From Imbricaverruca yamaguchii (Eukaryota; Arthropoda; Thecostraca; Neoverrucidae): DNA of 64,000 nucleotides. The DNA lies in assembly GCA_034440575.1 (NCBI GenBank), contig JAOTOL010001392.1:612001-676000 (forward strand). The letters run 5' to 3'. This document shows, in pieces, positions 45,926-59,100 of the stretch (positions within the stretch are counted from its first letter, which is position 1; each line of letters begins with the position of its first letter). Both the position numbers and the translations under genes were made by a program. Below the pieces are notes generated by a model. That model was not told the origin of the DNA. It did not search any database and saw only the letters and a list, made by a program, of their open reading frames with translations.

Positions 45926-48900
45926 GAACCATAACCAACATAATGTGATCTAGCATGTCAAATCCCTCCTTTGGGGAAAAATGCTCGCAAAAAAATACAT
46001 TCTAAAAATTGTAAGCAGTACATTTTCTGAACATTTCACAAAATATAAAAACCTAACCCAGCCTAACCTAACCTAACATCAGCTGCTTTAGAAGTAAACA
46101 TTTCAGTTTTTTGGAACTTTTTGAGACAAAATTGTCCACCTGAAAAAACCTGCACTAGTCTAACATAACCAAACTGGTATTATTGTGCTTTAAGGTAGCA
46201 CCAAGACAAGTTTTTACACACACTTGCCTCCAAACAGCAAAGCAATGGGTTTGGTTTAAGTTAGGTTAGTTTAGATTTCTACGTTGGAATGCTTTTCAAA
46301 AGTTTTCAAAAATGTTTTCCCCCAAAAAATACAACTTAGTAAATTTGCCATTGATGGTGTCCTTAACTTGTTGAATCTTTCTTCAGAATACCATGCTTAT
46401 GAAGGTGATTAAGATGATGGGACCACTCATTTTATGTGCAAAGGCATACCTTTCATGCTGTGAACAAAATGACGTGATAAAGGGTTTTGAGTTAGGGAAT
46501 ATAGCATGAAAAGAACGTGTAAAAAAATGCCCAACCAATCTACCCAAACCCACCTTTTGAGAGAAAAATAAATCATAAAAATATCAAGCATTTTATTTTT
46601 TGAAAATGTTCACCATTAGAAAGGAAACCTAACCCAGCCTATCCATACCCAAACCTCACATAAGCAGTTTCTGAACAAAAAACTTCGTAAAAATGTTTGT
46701 GTATTCCAAAAATACTTCTTGGCATTACTAGGGAGGAGGGGTGAAAGAGGCCAACATACAAGAAGGCGATGGGCAGACCCAGATTGATCGGGGGTACACA
46801 CTTTATGGGGTCCCATGCTAGGGCTTGAAATCATTGGCGTGGGGCAAAGCCAACATTGATGTGGCATTTTTCCCCTCGAAAATATATATAACAACACCCC
46901 TGCCTGAGCGTCAACCTATGCCCTGCAGGATGGTCGTGCGGATTCAGGCATGGTCGGTTGATTCAGGGTTATGTCCCCATGGAACCTGCGCCCCTCCGGG
47001 AAGACTCGAATATTCCACTTCGTATTTGTCACCCGGAAGCACTCTTCAGTGTGCTCCAGTGCACGCCCGTCCCTGCTTAGCGGATCTTCGTTTAGCTCCT
47101 TCGGGAATTTTTGCAGGGTGCACCTCCTAATAAATGGCGCCCCCAGACGAATACCCCTCTCCCATGACAATTATTGGAACCCACTCTGATTATGATATAG
47201 GGTGCACACGCAGTACACGTATTCTGTGAAGTACAAGCATTCCCAGCGTTACTTCGCAGGCGTGTATGGGTCATGATTCCATTGGGTACACATGCGGAAT
47301 GCCGCACAAAGTTGACAAAACGATGATGGAAGTTATACATTAAAAGCACAATTACAATATTTTGTAAGATTTGTCGCCATTTATAGTTGCTCATCGTGAA
47401 CCCAACATTATTTTCACTACTTATTGTCAAAATCTATCCATAACTTTTCATCTTACATTTCATTCCGGGCCAAAACGCATGGGAGTGGGAGAATCTTTTG
47501 CCCATATACCGCTGCTCCAGCCGGGACCGGCCGGAATAGGACGCGGATCTCGTGCGGCGAGTCGGCCGTCTAGTTATGTATATAGAGGTCAATGCCTGAT
47601 GCCATTGACATAGAGCGCAATGCCTCATGCTGTCAATTCCTGTCGTAGTAAAGGGACAAGCTATGACGTCGCTAAGGCTTACAGTCAACTTTGATGCTTG
47701 TTCTAATGTAATGGTATCCTTGGTGTCACTTGATGAAGCCTACTAGACGGTGGTATTGTATGACTGTGCACTGATTAATACATACCTATTGCTTTCTTCA
47801 GGAATATCAATTGTAACAGTATCCATGCAGCTTCTGACTTTTTCTTTCATGGTATCATAAGCTGGCAGACTGGCTCAGATGTGGGTCTCATTGGTTCAGT
47901 TTGAGGTACCTACCTAGGTAGGTAGGTACCTACCTATGTATGTAGGCACCTACCTAGGTATTATCTCATTGGTTATGTATCTACCTAGGTAAGTAGGACC
48001 TGTCTTGGTAAATGTCAAGCTGCTAGGGTGATGGGTGGGCTGCTGGACATTATTATAGTGTGTATATCCATAATCTCAATGATAAATGTGATTGTTTTCA
48101 CTGCACTTCATGGTATGACGTTTGATGACTGGAAATTTAAAAAGGAATTAACCCTGTTCAAGCTCCATATGCATGTGGCGTTGTCATTGGTGGTGTGCAC
48201 AAACATCAGTATGACAATGCAATTGTTGTTTAGTGGCTTAGCAGATTTGTCAGACAATCTGGTTTAAAGTGCATCAGCATCAGCTAATCTCAACATTGTA
48301 TGATGTAGGTACATTGTCCTTCCACACTGGAGGGAAACACAGCTATTTCAGTTTTTTGCACAAGTTTCAAGTTTACAGCAAAATGTGGAGAGCTAGTCTA
48401 CTATCTAATCCAAGTATGTTTCTTTTCAGTGCAAAATGTGTATCAACTAAGTTGTATATTTTGTAAACCTAATCTGTTTCTTTACAGTACAAAATATGCT
48501 GATTAACATCAAGTAAGTTTTATATGCAGGTGTTTTCTACTTTTTTCTTTTTTTTTCCTTTGGATTTCTATGAATCGTAAAACAGCATGGCTTCTTGGGG
48601 GGCCCAAATCAACAGTGGGGGCCAAGGTCAACATTGGGGGTCATGGCCCCCACAAAAGAATACACATCGAACCCCCTGAGCCTGCGTACTGATGTTGATG
48701 AAATCGAATACCAAGATGGTATTTATCTTCCAGCTTGTGAGATGATAATTTCAATAAGCACCTTCCAAGTGGTCTTGAACATTTTATGGCAGTATAGTTC
48801 ATCGTCAAATAACATCATTTAACCTGCAAATGTGGAAAATATGAGATACATTTCTGGAGAGGATAATGTTTTCAATAATACAAATTCAGGAACACACTTG

Positions 48901-49106
48901 CTCCGACCCTCGTCCCTCGTTAGCCATGCGCTACAAACCATCTCCGTGTATTGTGACAGTGACCACAAAAATATGTGCTCGTTTTCAGAAGCGCACATAC
49001 TTTGGCCACCTTGGAACAACAGCTGAGAACCATAGTCGGTGAGTCTTGGCATGCGCGTCTGGCGAGACGCGATGTCTTACCAGACAGGTTCATCAGAAAC
49101 GGTAGG
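45926..49106. other. gene-free stretch with short repeats
   Basis: CCTAA runs at about 46058-46076 and a related CCTAACCCAGCCTA phrase at 46626-46640 lie in two diverged copies of one AT-rich repeat. A palindromic CCTACCTAGGTAGG microsatellite lies at 47906-47995. Open frames here (46825-47130, 48028-48267) have no recognised domain. Confidence 0.45.
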
Positions 49107-49163
49107 TCTGCTGATGGGTGGGTGGAGCCGGTTTTAACCATCGTTTGTACTGTTGAATACAGG
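49107..49163 (+). repeat. direct repeat flanking the zinc-finger exon (5' copy)
   Basis: TCTGCTGATGGGTGGGTG and GTTTGTACTGTTGAATACA match 50700-50755, which lies just 3' of the zinc-finger reading frame. The pair suggests a ~1.6-kb unit that was once tandemly duplicated. Confidence 0.55.
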
Positions 49164-49458
49164 TAGTTTCACCACCCTATTCCGACACATTGTGTGTAAA
49201 TGCACACCAGGTGCTGGCAGGCACTGACCCACGAAGTGCAACACTGCCGAGTATCATCAGCTCGGAGTGGGAACTTACAACCGAAGGGATCACTACGAAG
49301 TAAATTAGTTGCTAAAACAGCACAAGCAGGAGAAGCTGTCACAGTACCAACCAGGGTGGCGCCCCCCCCGAGCAGCCAAGGATGTCCTGAATCAAACAAA
49401 AAGGGCGCCGCAGTACCACAGTCGATAGAGCGTCGAACTTTTGATCGCAAAAGTGTAG

Positions 49459-50346
49459 CATGCTCATTCATCGTTTCGGGTTTCAGGTTTTACTGCGTTT
49501 CGTTCCAACCGTGGGAAGAACGGAAGTATTCTGTTTCAACAGCCGATCTCGGGAATTGCATCGCAGTGCAGTATTAACAGCGGCAACGACAGCAACAGCA
49601 GCCAACGCTCTGAGGATGCCAGCGACACTTCGCGACGACTACCCAGGACTCAGCCGGCAGCGAGTTCGTACGACTGTGACGTGTGTGGCAAGGTGTTCAA
49701 GAGTCGTGGATGGCTGCTTCGACACTGCAAGATGTACATGGATACAAAGGCGTACAGTGGCGACAGTCGGTACAGACATTCAAAACAGACAGGCTTGTTT
49801 AGTTACATGAGAATCCACAGCAAGGAGCGACCATATAAATGTGAGACATGTGGCAGGACGTTTGCTGCCAAGACTACCTTAATTGTGCACTCGAGAACCC
49901 ACACGGGAGAGCGACCTTACAAATGTGAGACATGTGACAGGTCGTTTATTGTTAAGGCACACTTAGTTACTCACATCCGAACCCACACTGGAGAGCGACC
50001 TTACAAATGTGAGACATGTGACATGTCGTTTATTGTCAAGGCACGCTTGGTTGCTCACATCCTAACCCACACTGGAGAGCGACCGTACAAATGTGACATA
50101 TGTAACTGGTCGTTTATTGCCAAGTTGAGTTTAGTTACTCACATGAGAACCCACACTGGAGAACGACCGTACAAATGTGCGACATGTGACAGGTCGTTCC
50201 CTGCCAAGAGGAACTTGGTTAGGCATATGATAATGCACACTGGAGAGCGACCTTACAAATGTGAGACATGTGACAGGTCGTATACTGCCAAGTGGACTTT
50301 AGTTGCTCACATGAGAACCCACACTGGGAAGCGACATTATAAATGA
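49459..50346 (+). CDS. C2H2 zinc-finger protein, exon with six canonical fingers
   Basis: The frame is open from after a TAG at 49456-49458 to TGA at 50344-50346. A splice-acceptor-like GTTTCAG ends at 49486, so the exon may begin there. A Ser/Asn-rich region precedes CDVCGKVF, a degenerate first finger near 49676. Six regular fingers follow at 28-residue spacing with TGERPYKC linkers, first Cys at codons 54, 82, 110, 138, 166 and 194 counted from 49681, each with C-X2-C and H-X3-H. Such arrays bind DNA in the nucleus, usually as transcription regulators; the target is unknown. The stop results from TGT to TGA at the first Cys of the next finger, so the array is shorter than its ancestor. Upstream exons were not identified. 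Confidence 0.75.
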   Translation, partial: HAHSSFRVSGFTAFRSNRGKNGSILFQQPISGIASQCSINSGNDSNSSQRSEDASDTSRRLPRTQPAASSYDCDVCGKVFKSRGWLLRHCKMYMDTKAYSGDSRYRHSKQTGLFSYMRIHSKERPYKCETCGRTFAAKTTLIVHSRTHTGERPYKCETCDRSFIVKAHLVTHIRTHTGERPYKCETCDMSFIVKARLVAHILTHTGERPYKCDICNWSFIAKLSLVTHMRTHTGERPYKCATCDRSFPAKRNLVRHMIMHTGERPYKCETCDRSYTAKWTLVAHMRTHTGKRHYK

Positions 50347-50600
50347 GAGACCTGTAGCAGAATGTTTACTCTCAAGGCCTGCTTAGTCACATGAGAATCT
50401 ATACCGGAGAGCGACCGTATAAATGTGAGACATGTGGCAGGTCGTTTTCCTCCAAGAATAACTTCAATGTGCGCTTGAGAACCTACAGGGGGAGCGTCCT
50501 TGGAAATGTGGACATGTGGCAGGCCGTTTTCTGCCAAAAGAAACTTAGTTACTCACATAAGCACGACACTGGCGATTGTTCGTGCACCGACGTTTTTGAG
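50347..50600 (+). pseudogene. decayed 3' fingers of the zinc-finger array
   Basis: After the nonsense TGA the coding similarity continues: [14 protein letters not shown], then a 4-nt loss (TTAGTCACATGAG versus TTAGTTGCTCACATGAG), then [20 protein letters not shown] in another frame, and a fainter further finger. Three fingers have therefore been cut from the protein. Confidence 0.7.
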
Positions 50601-50699
50601 GAGGGAATACGTACAACATCTAACATCGACTGTACACACGTCGGTGTTATCGAAAGATAATGTATGAAACCAAGGGTGGTTACCCACGGTGTTGGGGAG

Positions 50700-50755
50700 T
50701 CTGCTGATGAGTGGGTGTAGCTGGTTGTCACTATTGTTTGTACTGTTGAATACAC
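50700..50755 (+). repeat. direct repeat flanking the zinc-finger exon (3' copy)
   Basis: This is the partner of 49107-49163, located about 100 bp after the last finger remnant. Confidence 0.55.
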
Positions 50756-51327
50756 GTCGTACCGCTGCTTTAGTCTGAGACATACTGAGCCCTAGCCTAA
50801 ATGTAATGCTGGGGCCTATTCATGCCCGGAGGGTACCACTTTCCCATGGGAGGAGCATGCCCGCAGTGCCCCCACCCTTGTTTACGTCGCTGCACCGAGT
50901 GGGGAGGAATTATGTTGCACTAGTTATCTCTTACTTGGTCCTACCCCTCCTTCCCAGCCATGATAGCCTGTGTCATTATATTGCTGTTATCCGTGGCACC
51001 AAGCGATTCCTGCAGCGTTCGACATGAATGCAGTTAGCGTTGGCCTAAGCGAAAAGTCCTGGTGTTGGGAAAAAATACGGCTCATATTCAAGAACAAAAT
51101 TGTACAGGTTTTCTAATGAATCCCATTATGTTCAATTTTGATGGTACTTAGGACCGGAAATGTATGGAAAACACGGAAATTTGGCTGGAGCGCCTATGGG
51201 ACTGGGCAATTGTCCAGCCCATGTGACGTCACCGGTTGCCAAACAATATTGAAGGGCCTGGGAATTTTCGCTGCAAGGGGGAATGAGTGGAGGGATACTC
51301 AAATGCCCTGTGATGAAGTCGTACTAC
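50756..51327. other. gene-free stretch
   Basis: No feature is supportable up to the outer edge of the left arm of inverted pair IR-2. Confidence 0.4.
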
Positions 51328-53390
51328 AAACTGGATAAAACTCGCGCATTTACCGTTGAGGGCGCTAGTGCGCTCACTACTTATGACGTAAAAGGGTGGT
51401 TTCGAAACGTTTTCGCACGCACGATACCAAACATACGTTTGCTGTGCTGTCTAGTGGTGGAAATGCGTGTCATAATGAAATCACAATTCGCGCAGCAGTC
51501 TATAATTACATACTTTTGTTGTATTAATTTGACGGTGGAACACATCTAATTGTGGACTAGTAATATCTCAATGTACATCTTTCTGCAGGTTACCGCCAAA
51601 CTCAGCATATAACATTAATCTGTCTTCTCTATACCTCCAAACTGGATAGAGTTTTCGTTCGAGAAAATTAATTGCGAATAATACCGGCATCTATTTGAAT
51701 CATGCCGGCTCTTCCATATATAACATTGAGAAGTTGCACTATATATCTATAATTATGTTTTTCAATATCCAAATATACCAACAAATACTGATAATTATAA
51801 TCCTTCAAAACAGCGTCGGACGCTGTCAGCGTCGACCTGGCGCCATCTATGTGTGCTGTAATATAATTTAGATTCAAAATCATCTGAATCTCTGTCAAAA
51901 TCTCTGTCGGGGACACTTTCCCGGTTCCTAAGGGGATGGAGGAGGGTGGTCGTCCCCTAGGGCCCCTCTGTATTCGTTCTCGGGTAGCTTGATGCAGTTT
52001 GATGAAGGCATGTCTTGTCAGAATAATGGATAAACACAAATTTATAAAAGAAGATTACTTCAAAACTAGAACAATTTGGAAAAATTATACGGGAAAGTTG
52101 CGCAGATCTAGGCAATGGCAGAAGATAACCTTGATAACCGTGCAATTTAATTTAACTTGCGCGAAATTCCCATGTTAAAAGTTGTAATTATTGGAGGACA
52201 AAACAAATATTGGAGAGGAGGCAAGCATCCTCCCAATAACGTACAAAGATGCACTCAAATGTATTTGCAGCGCCACCTCTAAGATCTTGCAAAGCTGGCG
52301 GTACAAGCTCCATTGGCGTTGTCTTACCCACATTTGAAAAGAAATCCTTATGAATCGAATGATGACCGCCGCAATGTTGAAGACTCCCGAGTGTTTAGGG
52401 TGAAAAATTAGAAGCGTGTTCCAACTCACCTCATCACACCAATGGACGTTTCTTCGGGTACCATAGGAAAATCTTTCAATGCTAGATTGAACCACAATTT
52501 GATCAGATGAACGTGATATGCCTCCATCAGTCGTTTTCAACAACAACAAAAATAATCGCGTACCTCTGGACGACGAGAACGCGGAACTTAAATATTTTTT
52601 AAAGAGAAGGACGTTACTCGGTCTCCAACGAAATGCGACCGGTGTAACAGACGCAGAAAAAAAATCATCTTCGTCAAAATATATTCCACAAGATGCAATC
52701 ATTTACAGACACAAAAGGTAAAAGAAGCAAACGGAACACATCCGAGCACACTCATATTTCACTGGCGGATCCCGAGGCGGGCGTGCACTAGATGATCCTG
52801 TGCCGGGCCCTGATCAGCGAACGACAATTTTCATATAACCGATCAAAGTGGCGCATCGCGATGGTACATCCATACAAACTTCAACCGGCCCAATGCCACC
52901 ATCCCGCCACCCTTCATCGAAATGCTCAGCAAAATGTGTCCCCTGGACAGAAATGCCTTAAGATGTTTATGCATATCCTCCACTCTCCACACTCCAAAAA
53001 CAAATTCCGCATCCCTGTTCCGGATCCAAAGTGCAACGGGAGACAATAATAACAAGCATGGAATAAAATCCAATAAAGTAATAAAATGTTCGGTGAGAGG
53101 CGTCTCACCTTGCCCTCCTCTGTAACATAAACACTGGGACCAAGATGCGAATTTGCAGAAAAGTCTCCCAACAGCTATCTGGATACAAAATTAATTTGGT
53201 TCTTACGAGTGCCTATTTGCATTAACGTGTAATAATCTAAGAAAAGAGAAAATCTGACGACTCTTAAGGGAAAAGAGAACATTTTTACGCCAGCTTCGAT
53301 GCTTGCCATGAGACATCTATACCCAAAACTATTAAACGTGTGTAACACAAGGCATCATTGATCCTGCAGCTGGAACGACGAACTTCCAAC
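51328..53390. repeat. IR-2 left arm (~2.1 kb)
   Basis: It is homologous in inverted orientation along its whole length to 60427-62685. The outer edge starts AAACTGGATAAAACTCGCGC on both sides, and the inner edge ends GACGAACTTCCAAC. Several small frames are present, but none is intact with a recognisable domain in both arms. Confidence 0.85.
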
Positions 53391-55040
53391 CAGGGGCGTC
53401 GCCACCTGGGGGGGGGGTGCAGCGCGGGCAATTGCCCCCCTGCCGTGAGACTGGGGGCGCCGCCCCCTGAAACTTGTGGAGGCCCCCAGGACGAAAAGGA
53501 GGCCCCAAAGACGAAAAGGAGGCCCTCAGGACGAAAAAGATGCCCCCAGGACGAAAAGCAGGTCCCTCAGGATGAAATGAGGCCCTCAGGAGGAAAAGGA
53601 GGCCCTCCAGGATGAAAAGGAGGCCCTCTAGGACGAAGAGGAGGCCCTCCAGGACTAAAAAGAGGCCCTCCAGGGCGAAAAGGGTGCCCCAAGACGAAAA
53701 AGACATTATACAAATTAAGGGCCTCCAGGAGGAGGCCCATAATTTGTAAAAGAAGTCACCTAGGAGAGGGTAGGAGGCCCCATAAATGAAGCAAGTGCCA
53801 AATATTGACACAGAGGCCCCCAGGACGAAAAGGCCCCCCCCAGGACGAAAAGGAGCCCCCCCGGACGAAAAGGGGACCCCTGGACGAAACGAAGGCCCCA
53901 GGACGAAAAGGAGGCCCCCAAGACGAAAAAGAAGCCCTCCAGGACGAAAAGGCGGTCACTCAGGACGAAGAGGAGGCCCCCAGGACGAAAAGGAGGCCCT
54001 CCAGGACGAAAAGGAGGCCCTCCAGGACGAAAAGGAGGCCCTCCAGGACGAGAAGGAGGCCCTCCAGGACGAAATGGAGGATCTCATGACGAAAGGGAGG
54101 CCCTCGAGAACGAAAGGGAGGCCCCCATAGCGAAAAAGAGGCCCCCAAGACGAGAAGGATACCCCCAGGACGAACAGAAGGACCCCAGGACAAAAAGGAG
54201 ACCCCCAGGACGAAACGAAGGCCTCAGGACGAAAAGGAGGCCACCAAGACGAAAAAGAGATTCTAGAAATTAGGGGCCTCCAGGACGAGACCCATAATTT
54301 GAAAAATAAGGCACCTAGGGGAGGGTAGGAGGCCCAGAACTCAAGAGAGTGCCAAAAATTGTCACGGGACGTCGCTACCGGGGTGGGGGCAGTGGGGGCA
54401 ATCGTCTCCACCCCTTGCCTTGAGACTTTGGAGGTGGCGCCCCCTGTAATTTGAGGGGACCACTAATATATTTGAGGGGACCATAACGAGGCCCTCAGGA
54501 ATTGTAATCTGGTTCCTGTAAGAGACAAAACAGATTGTGAGGAGGCCCCCAGGATTCAAAGGAGCCCCCCCCCCCCCCCCCCCAGGACGAAAAAAAAACC
54601 CCAGGATGAAAAGGATGCCACCGAGACGGACAAGAAGCCACACAGGGTTACACGAGAAGGCTTCCGATGGGTGGCAAGATATTCTTAATTTGGAAAACGA
54701 GGTCCCCAATATGGAAGAGAAGGACCCTACAATATAAAATAATGACAAGAGATATTTATCCGGACGCAAGAGGGAGCCCCAAGATGGGTAAGAAGGCCCC
54801 CTAGGAAGGAGAGAAGGCCCCAGAGACCAGCCAGATGAGGCCCACATTTTAGAAGACGAGAACCCTAGAAGAGAAGATTTAAGACTGATGCAAAAATAAC
54901 CTGCTAAGAGAATAATGAGGCTCCAAACACAGATGGGGAGGCCTCCAAGACGTGAAAGGAGTCCCACCATTTTAAAAAGGAGTCACCTAGAAGATTGTAG
55001 GAGGCCCCAGAAATCAAGAGAATGCCACAAATTGGCACGG
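53391..55040. repeat. 21-bp-unit array with higher-order blocks
   Basis: Units of GACGAAAAGGAGGCCCTCCAG and variants occupy most of 53470-54240. Since 21 is a multiple of 3, one frame stays open as DEKEALQ repeats (53786-54130). A flanking block containing CACCTAG, AGGGTAGGAGGCCC and TGCCAAA...TTG...CAC recurs near 53751, 54310 and 54974. A GGGGCGTCGCCACC / GACGTCGCTACCGG block recurs at 53392 and 54365, about 975 bp apart. The left edge, CAGGGGCGTCGCC, resembles a hAT terminus and starts exactly where the IR-2 arm ends. Confidence 0.75.
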
Positions 55041-56153
55041 AGGCCCCCATAATTGTAAAGGACGCCCCAATACGGGAAGGGAGCCCCAGAAAGTCAGAGG
55101 AGGCCTCAAGACGGAAAAGAAAGCCAGTGGATATGAGATGAGGCTTCGGAGACGCAAAAATAGGCACCAAAACGAGTAAGGTTCCACAAAAATAGAAAAG
55201 GGTGATCCAGAGACATGGCAGGAGGCACCTAATTCGGAAGAGGACCACACAAGGTTGGAAATAAGACCCCATGATGAACGAGGAGGCCATAAAATTGGAG
55301 ATAAAGGTCATTGGATGAGAGAGATAGCTCCCAGGCAGAAAAGAAGGCTCGCAGATGTCAAAAAGGTCCCCGGGAAATAACAAAAGGTATGGGTATGGCT
55401 GGTGCAGAAACAGGTGCCTGGTGTGGGTGGACTCATAATCCACTAACAGTTCACACATGACTTCGAGGTTTGCAAGAAGAAGAAAACCACAACAATTAGA
55501 GAAAGCCTTCAGAATGTGGTAAACTCAACTGTAAAACAAACATAAAACTCAGGATGTGTTAATGTAGAAAGGATGCTTGCTATAAGCCCCTTGTTTGTAT
55601 TACGTCATGCTCATTATTTGCATTTGGTGGTGCATTCAATCTCCCTGGTGGATATTTTTGTTCACGGCTGCTGTGCCCTGTGAGCCATTTGCCATACTTT
55701 GCAGTCTGGATGTTTAGTGGCATTCCTTGGTTTGCCTCCAGCATTTCCAATTTGAAATTGGTGTTTGTATGATGATGTACGATTGTATAATGATGACGAT
55801 GGGTGATTGTATGATCTAGATATTCAATCCTGCTTCCATAATACCACATATTTTTATGCAGAAACCTTCCCAAGTGGTTTGATTGTGATGGTGTATCATG
55901 TCAAATGGGACCAGCTGGAGGTATGCTCATTTTCATGGTGATACGGAATGTGCCACCATCAGACATATGCGGTCAGCCTTGTCATGGTCTCGGTCAGGGC
56001 TAAGCCCAGAGTTAGGACTCTGTGTGCACGAAGTGCATACCTGCCAGCACAATTCAAAGTGTCCGGTCTGTCAGCCCAAATACAATGTAATACCTGTACC
56101 TGTATTACTGTCAGCCCAAATACCTGTATCCATTTCGCAAAATGGGGAGGATA
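55041..56153. other. gene-free stretch
   Basis: The first few hundred bases still contain degraded AGGAGGCC-type units. The rest shows no gene. It ends at the 3' tail of the L2-like LINE. Confidence 0.45.
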
Positions 56154-59100
56154 TTTATTTATTTATTTATTTATTTAACAATACATGTCCTCCACGTGCA
56201 GTGGCTGTTACGGACAGTCTGGGTTGAACTCACAGATATTTACAAAGAAAGGATAGATGTGTGGTCAATAGTGGGAGCAGATGCGCAACAAACATTCGTA
56301 CACCAACATAATACAATATCCATATCACTTTCCGCACTGCATACACCGTACTTGCAACACGAGCTATACACGAGTGGCTTGTATAAGTGATAGGAAAGCG
56401 ATGGCCTAAAGGTGACTTCGTAGGGTACACATATCCATGGTGTAAGTTTTTTTTTGTGTGACTAGTGTTGTTCGTGGAGACACGCTAGTGCATGTTTCTT
56501 GAAGCTAGAGAGCCTCGATGTTTTTGTTTCAGTAGGAAGTTTGTTGTAGTGGAAGACAGATGAGTAGAGAAATCTCCTGCGGCCAGCCTCTCTGTGTATG
56601 GCTGGCAGGCGCAGATGGTCGTCTGCACGTGTGTGACGGCTTCGCAGGGTAGAGTTTGCAGTGATTTGACCGGCAATGTGCGTAGGCTCACCCGTCAGAA
56701 TGACCTTGTGGAGCAAAGTGAGACTGTGAAATAGGTACAGATCAGCTGCAGTGAGGAGACCCAACTCGTTTCGGACATCAGTAATATGATCAAATTTTCG
56801 GAGACCTGACACGACTCTAGTGGCGAAGTTAATGATCTTGTCTAGTCTGTGGATATTTGCTGACGACCCGTTCCCGTAAACAGATATGCAGTATCGGATA
56901 TTGGATATAACTAGGCTATTGACTATAGTGAAGAGGGTGCTGGTCGGCAGATGGTGACGCAGATGGTTCAGGGCCAGAAGGAACCCAGTACACTTCCGGA
57001 CAACAACAGCTACATGGGAATCCCACGACATGTGGCGATCAAATGTTACCCCAAGGTTCTTACACGAATGTTTCTCATCTAGCGCGGCGTCCCTAAAGCA
57101 CACTCGTATCGGGGTAATATTCCGCAGATTTTGACGCGATCCAAGAGTAAGAAGCTGAGTTTTGGTCGGGTTCACCTTCAAGCCGTTATCCAGGAAGTAG
57201 TCGTAGAGTTGGCTCAGGCATGTCTCCATCTGACTTATCAGATTTGGGGGATCAGATTTCCGACCGGAGATGAGGACCTGTGTGTCGTCTGCGAACTGGG
57301 TGACATGTGCTTCCGGGACGTGCAGACTGAGGTCGTTCGAAAAGATGCAATAGAGAAGTGGACCTAATGATGAGCCTTGAAAGACACCTATGTTGTTTGG
57401 GAGAAAGGAGGAGAGATGCCTGTTTCCGTGTTGATCTTAGATCCTAACAGCCTGCGTGTGACCTCCCAGATATGCTTTAAACCAGTCGGTATCGATTCCA
57501 TGGAGTTCAAGTTTAGTGAGCAGTTTGGTTTGGTCTATTACATCGAAACATTTACTGAGATCTAGAATGCAAAGGAGAGCTACTTCCGAACGGTCCATTG
57601 CTGGTAGTATTTCGTCCGTGACTGAGATAAGGGCGGTTTCCGTAGAGTGGCGTGGTCTGAAGCCGTGCTGAGTTTGGGCCAGTAGGTGGTTTGAGTTTAG
57701 GTAGTGATAGAGGTGTTTCTGCACTACTCTCTCAGTGATCTTGGCGATATCCGGAACCAGTGAGATGGGTCTAAAATTAGAGGGATCCGAAGGATCTCCT
57801 GATTTGTAAATGGGAGTTACTATTGACTGTTTCCAAGTGGAGGGGATATCAGCTGTAGTCAGGCAGGTGTTTATAATGTCGAGCAGCACTTCGCCGATAA
57901 AAAAGAACAGAAATTTGATGACCTTAATACAGATCCCGTCGGGTCCGCACGCACTTGTGCTTCTCATGTTTATGACGATTTTGGCTAGCTGTTCAAGAGA
58001 TATGGGTGATACTTTATACGAGCTGGTAGAGACGCGCGATAGCCGGCAACTGGGAGATGTGTGTTCAGGCATGTTTGCCTGGAGTTTGACCTCTGCGGAT
58101 ATTTTTGGTCCGACACTAACAAAATAATGATTTAGCTGCTCAGGTAGAACCTGAGGTTGTACTCTGTGATATCCTTTTTTTGTATCGATAATAGGCTTGA
58201 TAGCACGCCACGCAGCTGATGGGCCTTTTTGAGCTATCTTTCCGCTAATCTCTTCCCTACAGTCAGCTCTAATAGCTGATCGAACTTGTCGGTTAAGTAT
58301 TTTGTAAGTGTTTCTATCTTGTAAGCGTAAGGCTACATTTCGCCGATGCATGAGATGTTTGGTAGCTTCGCTAACATGTGGTGCTGTTGGGTTCCGAATT
58401 TTGATGTTTCTGAGTGGCAGGTGCTCGTCGAGAATAGGTGTCAGCAATCTCAGCAGTGTGTTCCATTTATCGGTTACTGAGATGCGACCAGTGACCTGGA
58501 CGCAGTCGATCTCACCAAGGTCAAGGGTCAGTTCGGATGTGTCCACTCGTCCGAAAGAACGTTTTTTTATCACGGTGTTAACTGAGGCAGGCCTGTTTAC
58601 TTTAATTGAACATGTGATAAATTTGTGGGGACTGTAGTGGTAGAAACTCACTTTGGGTCTGTCGACAGAGGTGGGTGAATTTGTTATGATGACATCCAAT
58701 AAAGAGCCTGTGGAGAATGTAGGGCGCTTCACTATCACGGTAAGTGAATAGTTTCTTACGAACTCAAGCAGGTGTGTTTTGCTGGGGCAATTTGCCGTGT
58801 CGAGAAGATTGCAATTTAGATCACCTGCGAGGTAGAAAGTGCCGGTAAAGTTCAGTTTCGCCAATTGAACCTGTCTTTCGAGCTCAGCGAAGTCAACATT
58901 CAAGGCAGGTAGACTGTTACGAGAAGGTCGATAGATTGCCGCCAGAATGAAATACCTTCCGCTTTTACCTTTTACTTTGGTCCAGAGTGATTCTAGTTTG
59001 GAGCTCGAGTTTGGAAGCGTAGAAATTTTCAAAACGGTAATAGTAAGCGCTGACTTGGCGATAATCGCCACCCCACCGTAGCCACTAGAGTCAGGCCGGT

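Noticed and set aside
46058..46076. Interstitial telomere (CCTAA)n
   Set aside because: Only about three units are present within a longer diverged repeat, too few to claim telomeric origin.
53786..54411. Charged DEKEALQ-repeat protein and its hydrophobic antisense frames
   Set aside because: The 21-bp unit keeps frames open on both strands, so openness is not evidence of coding.
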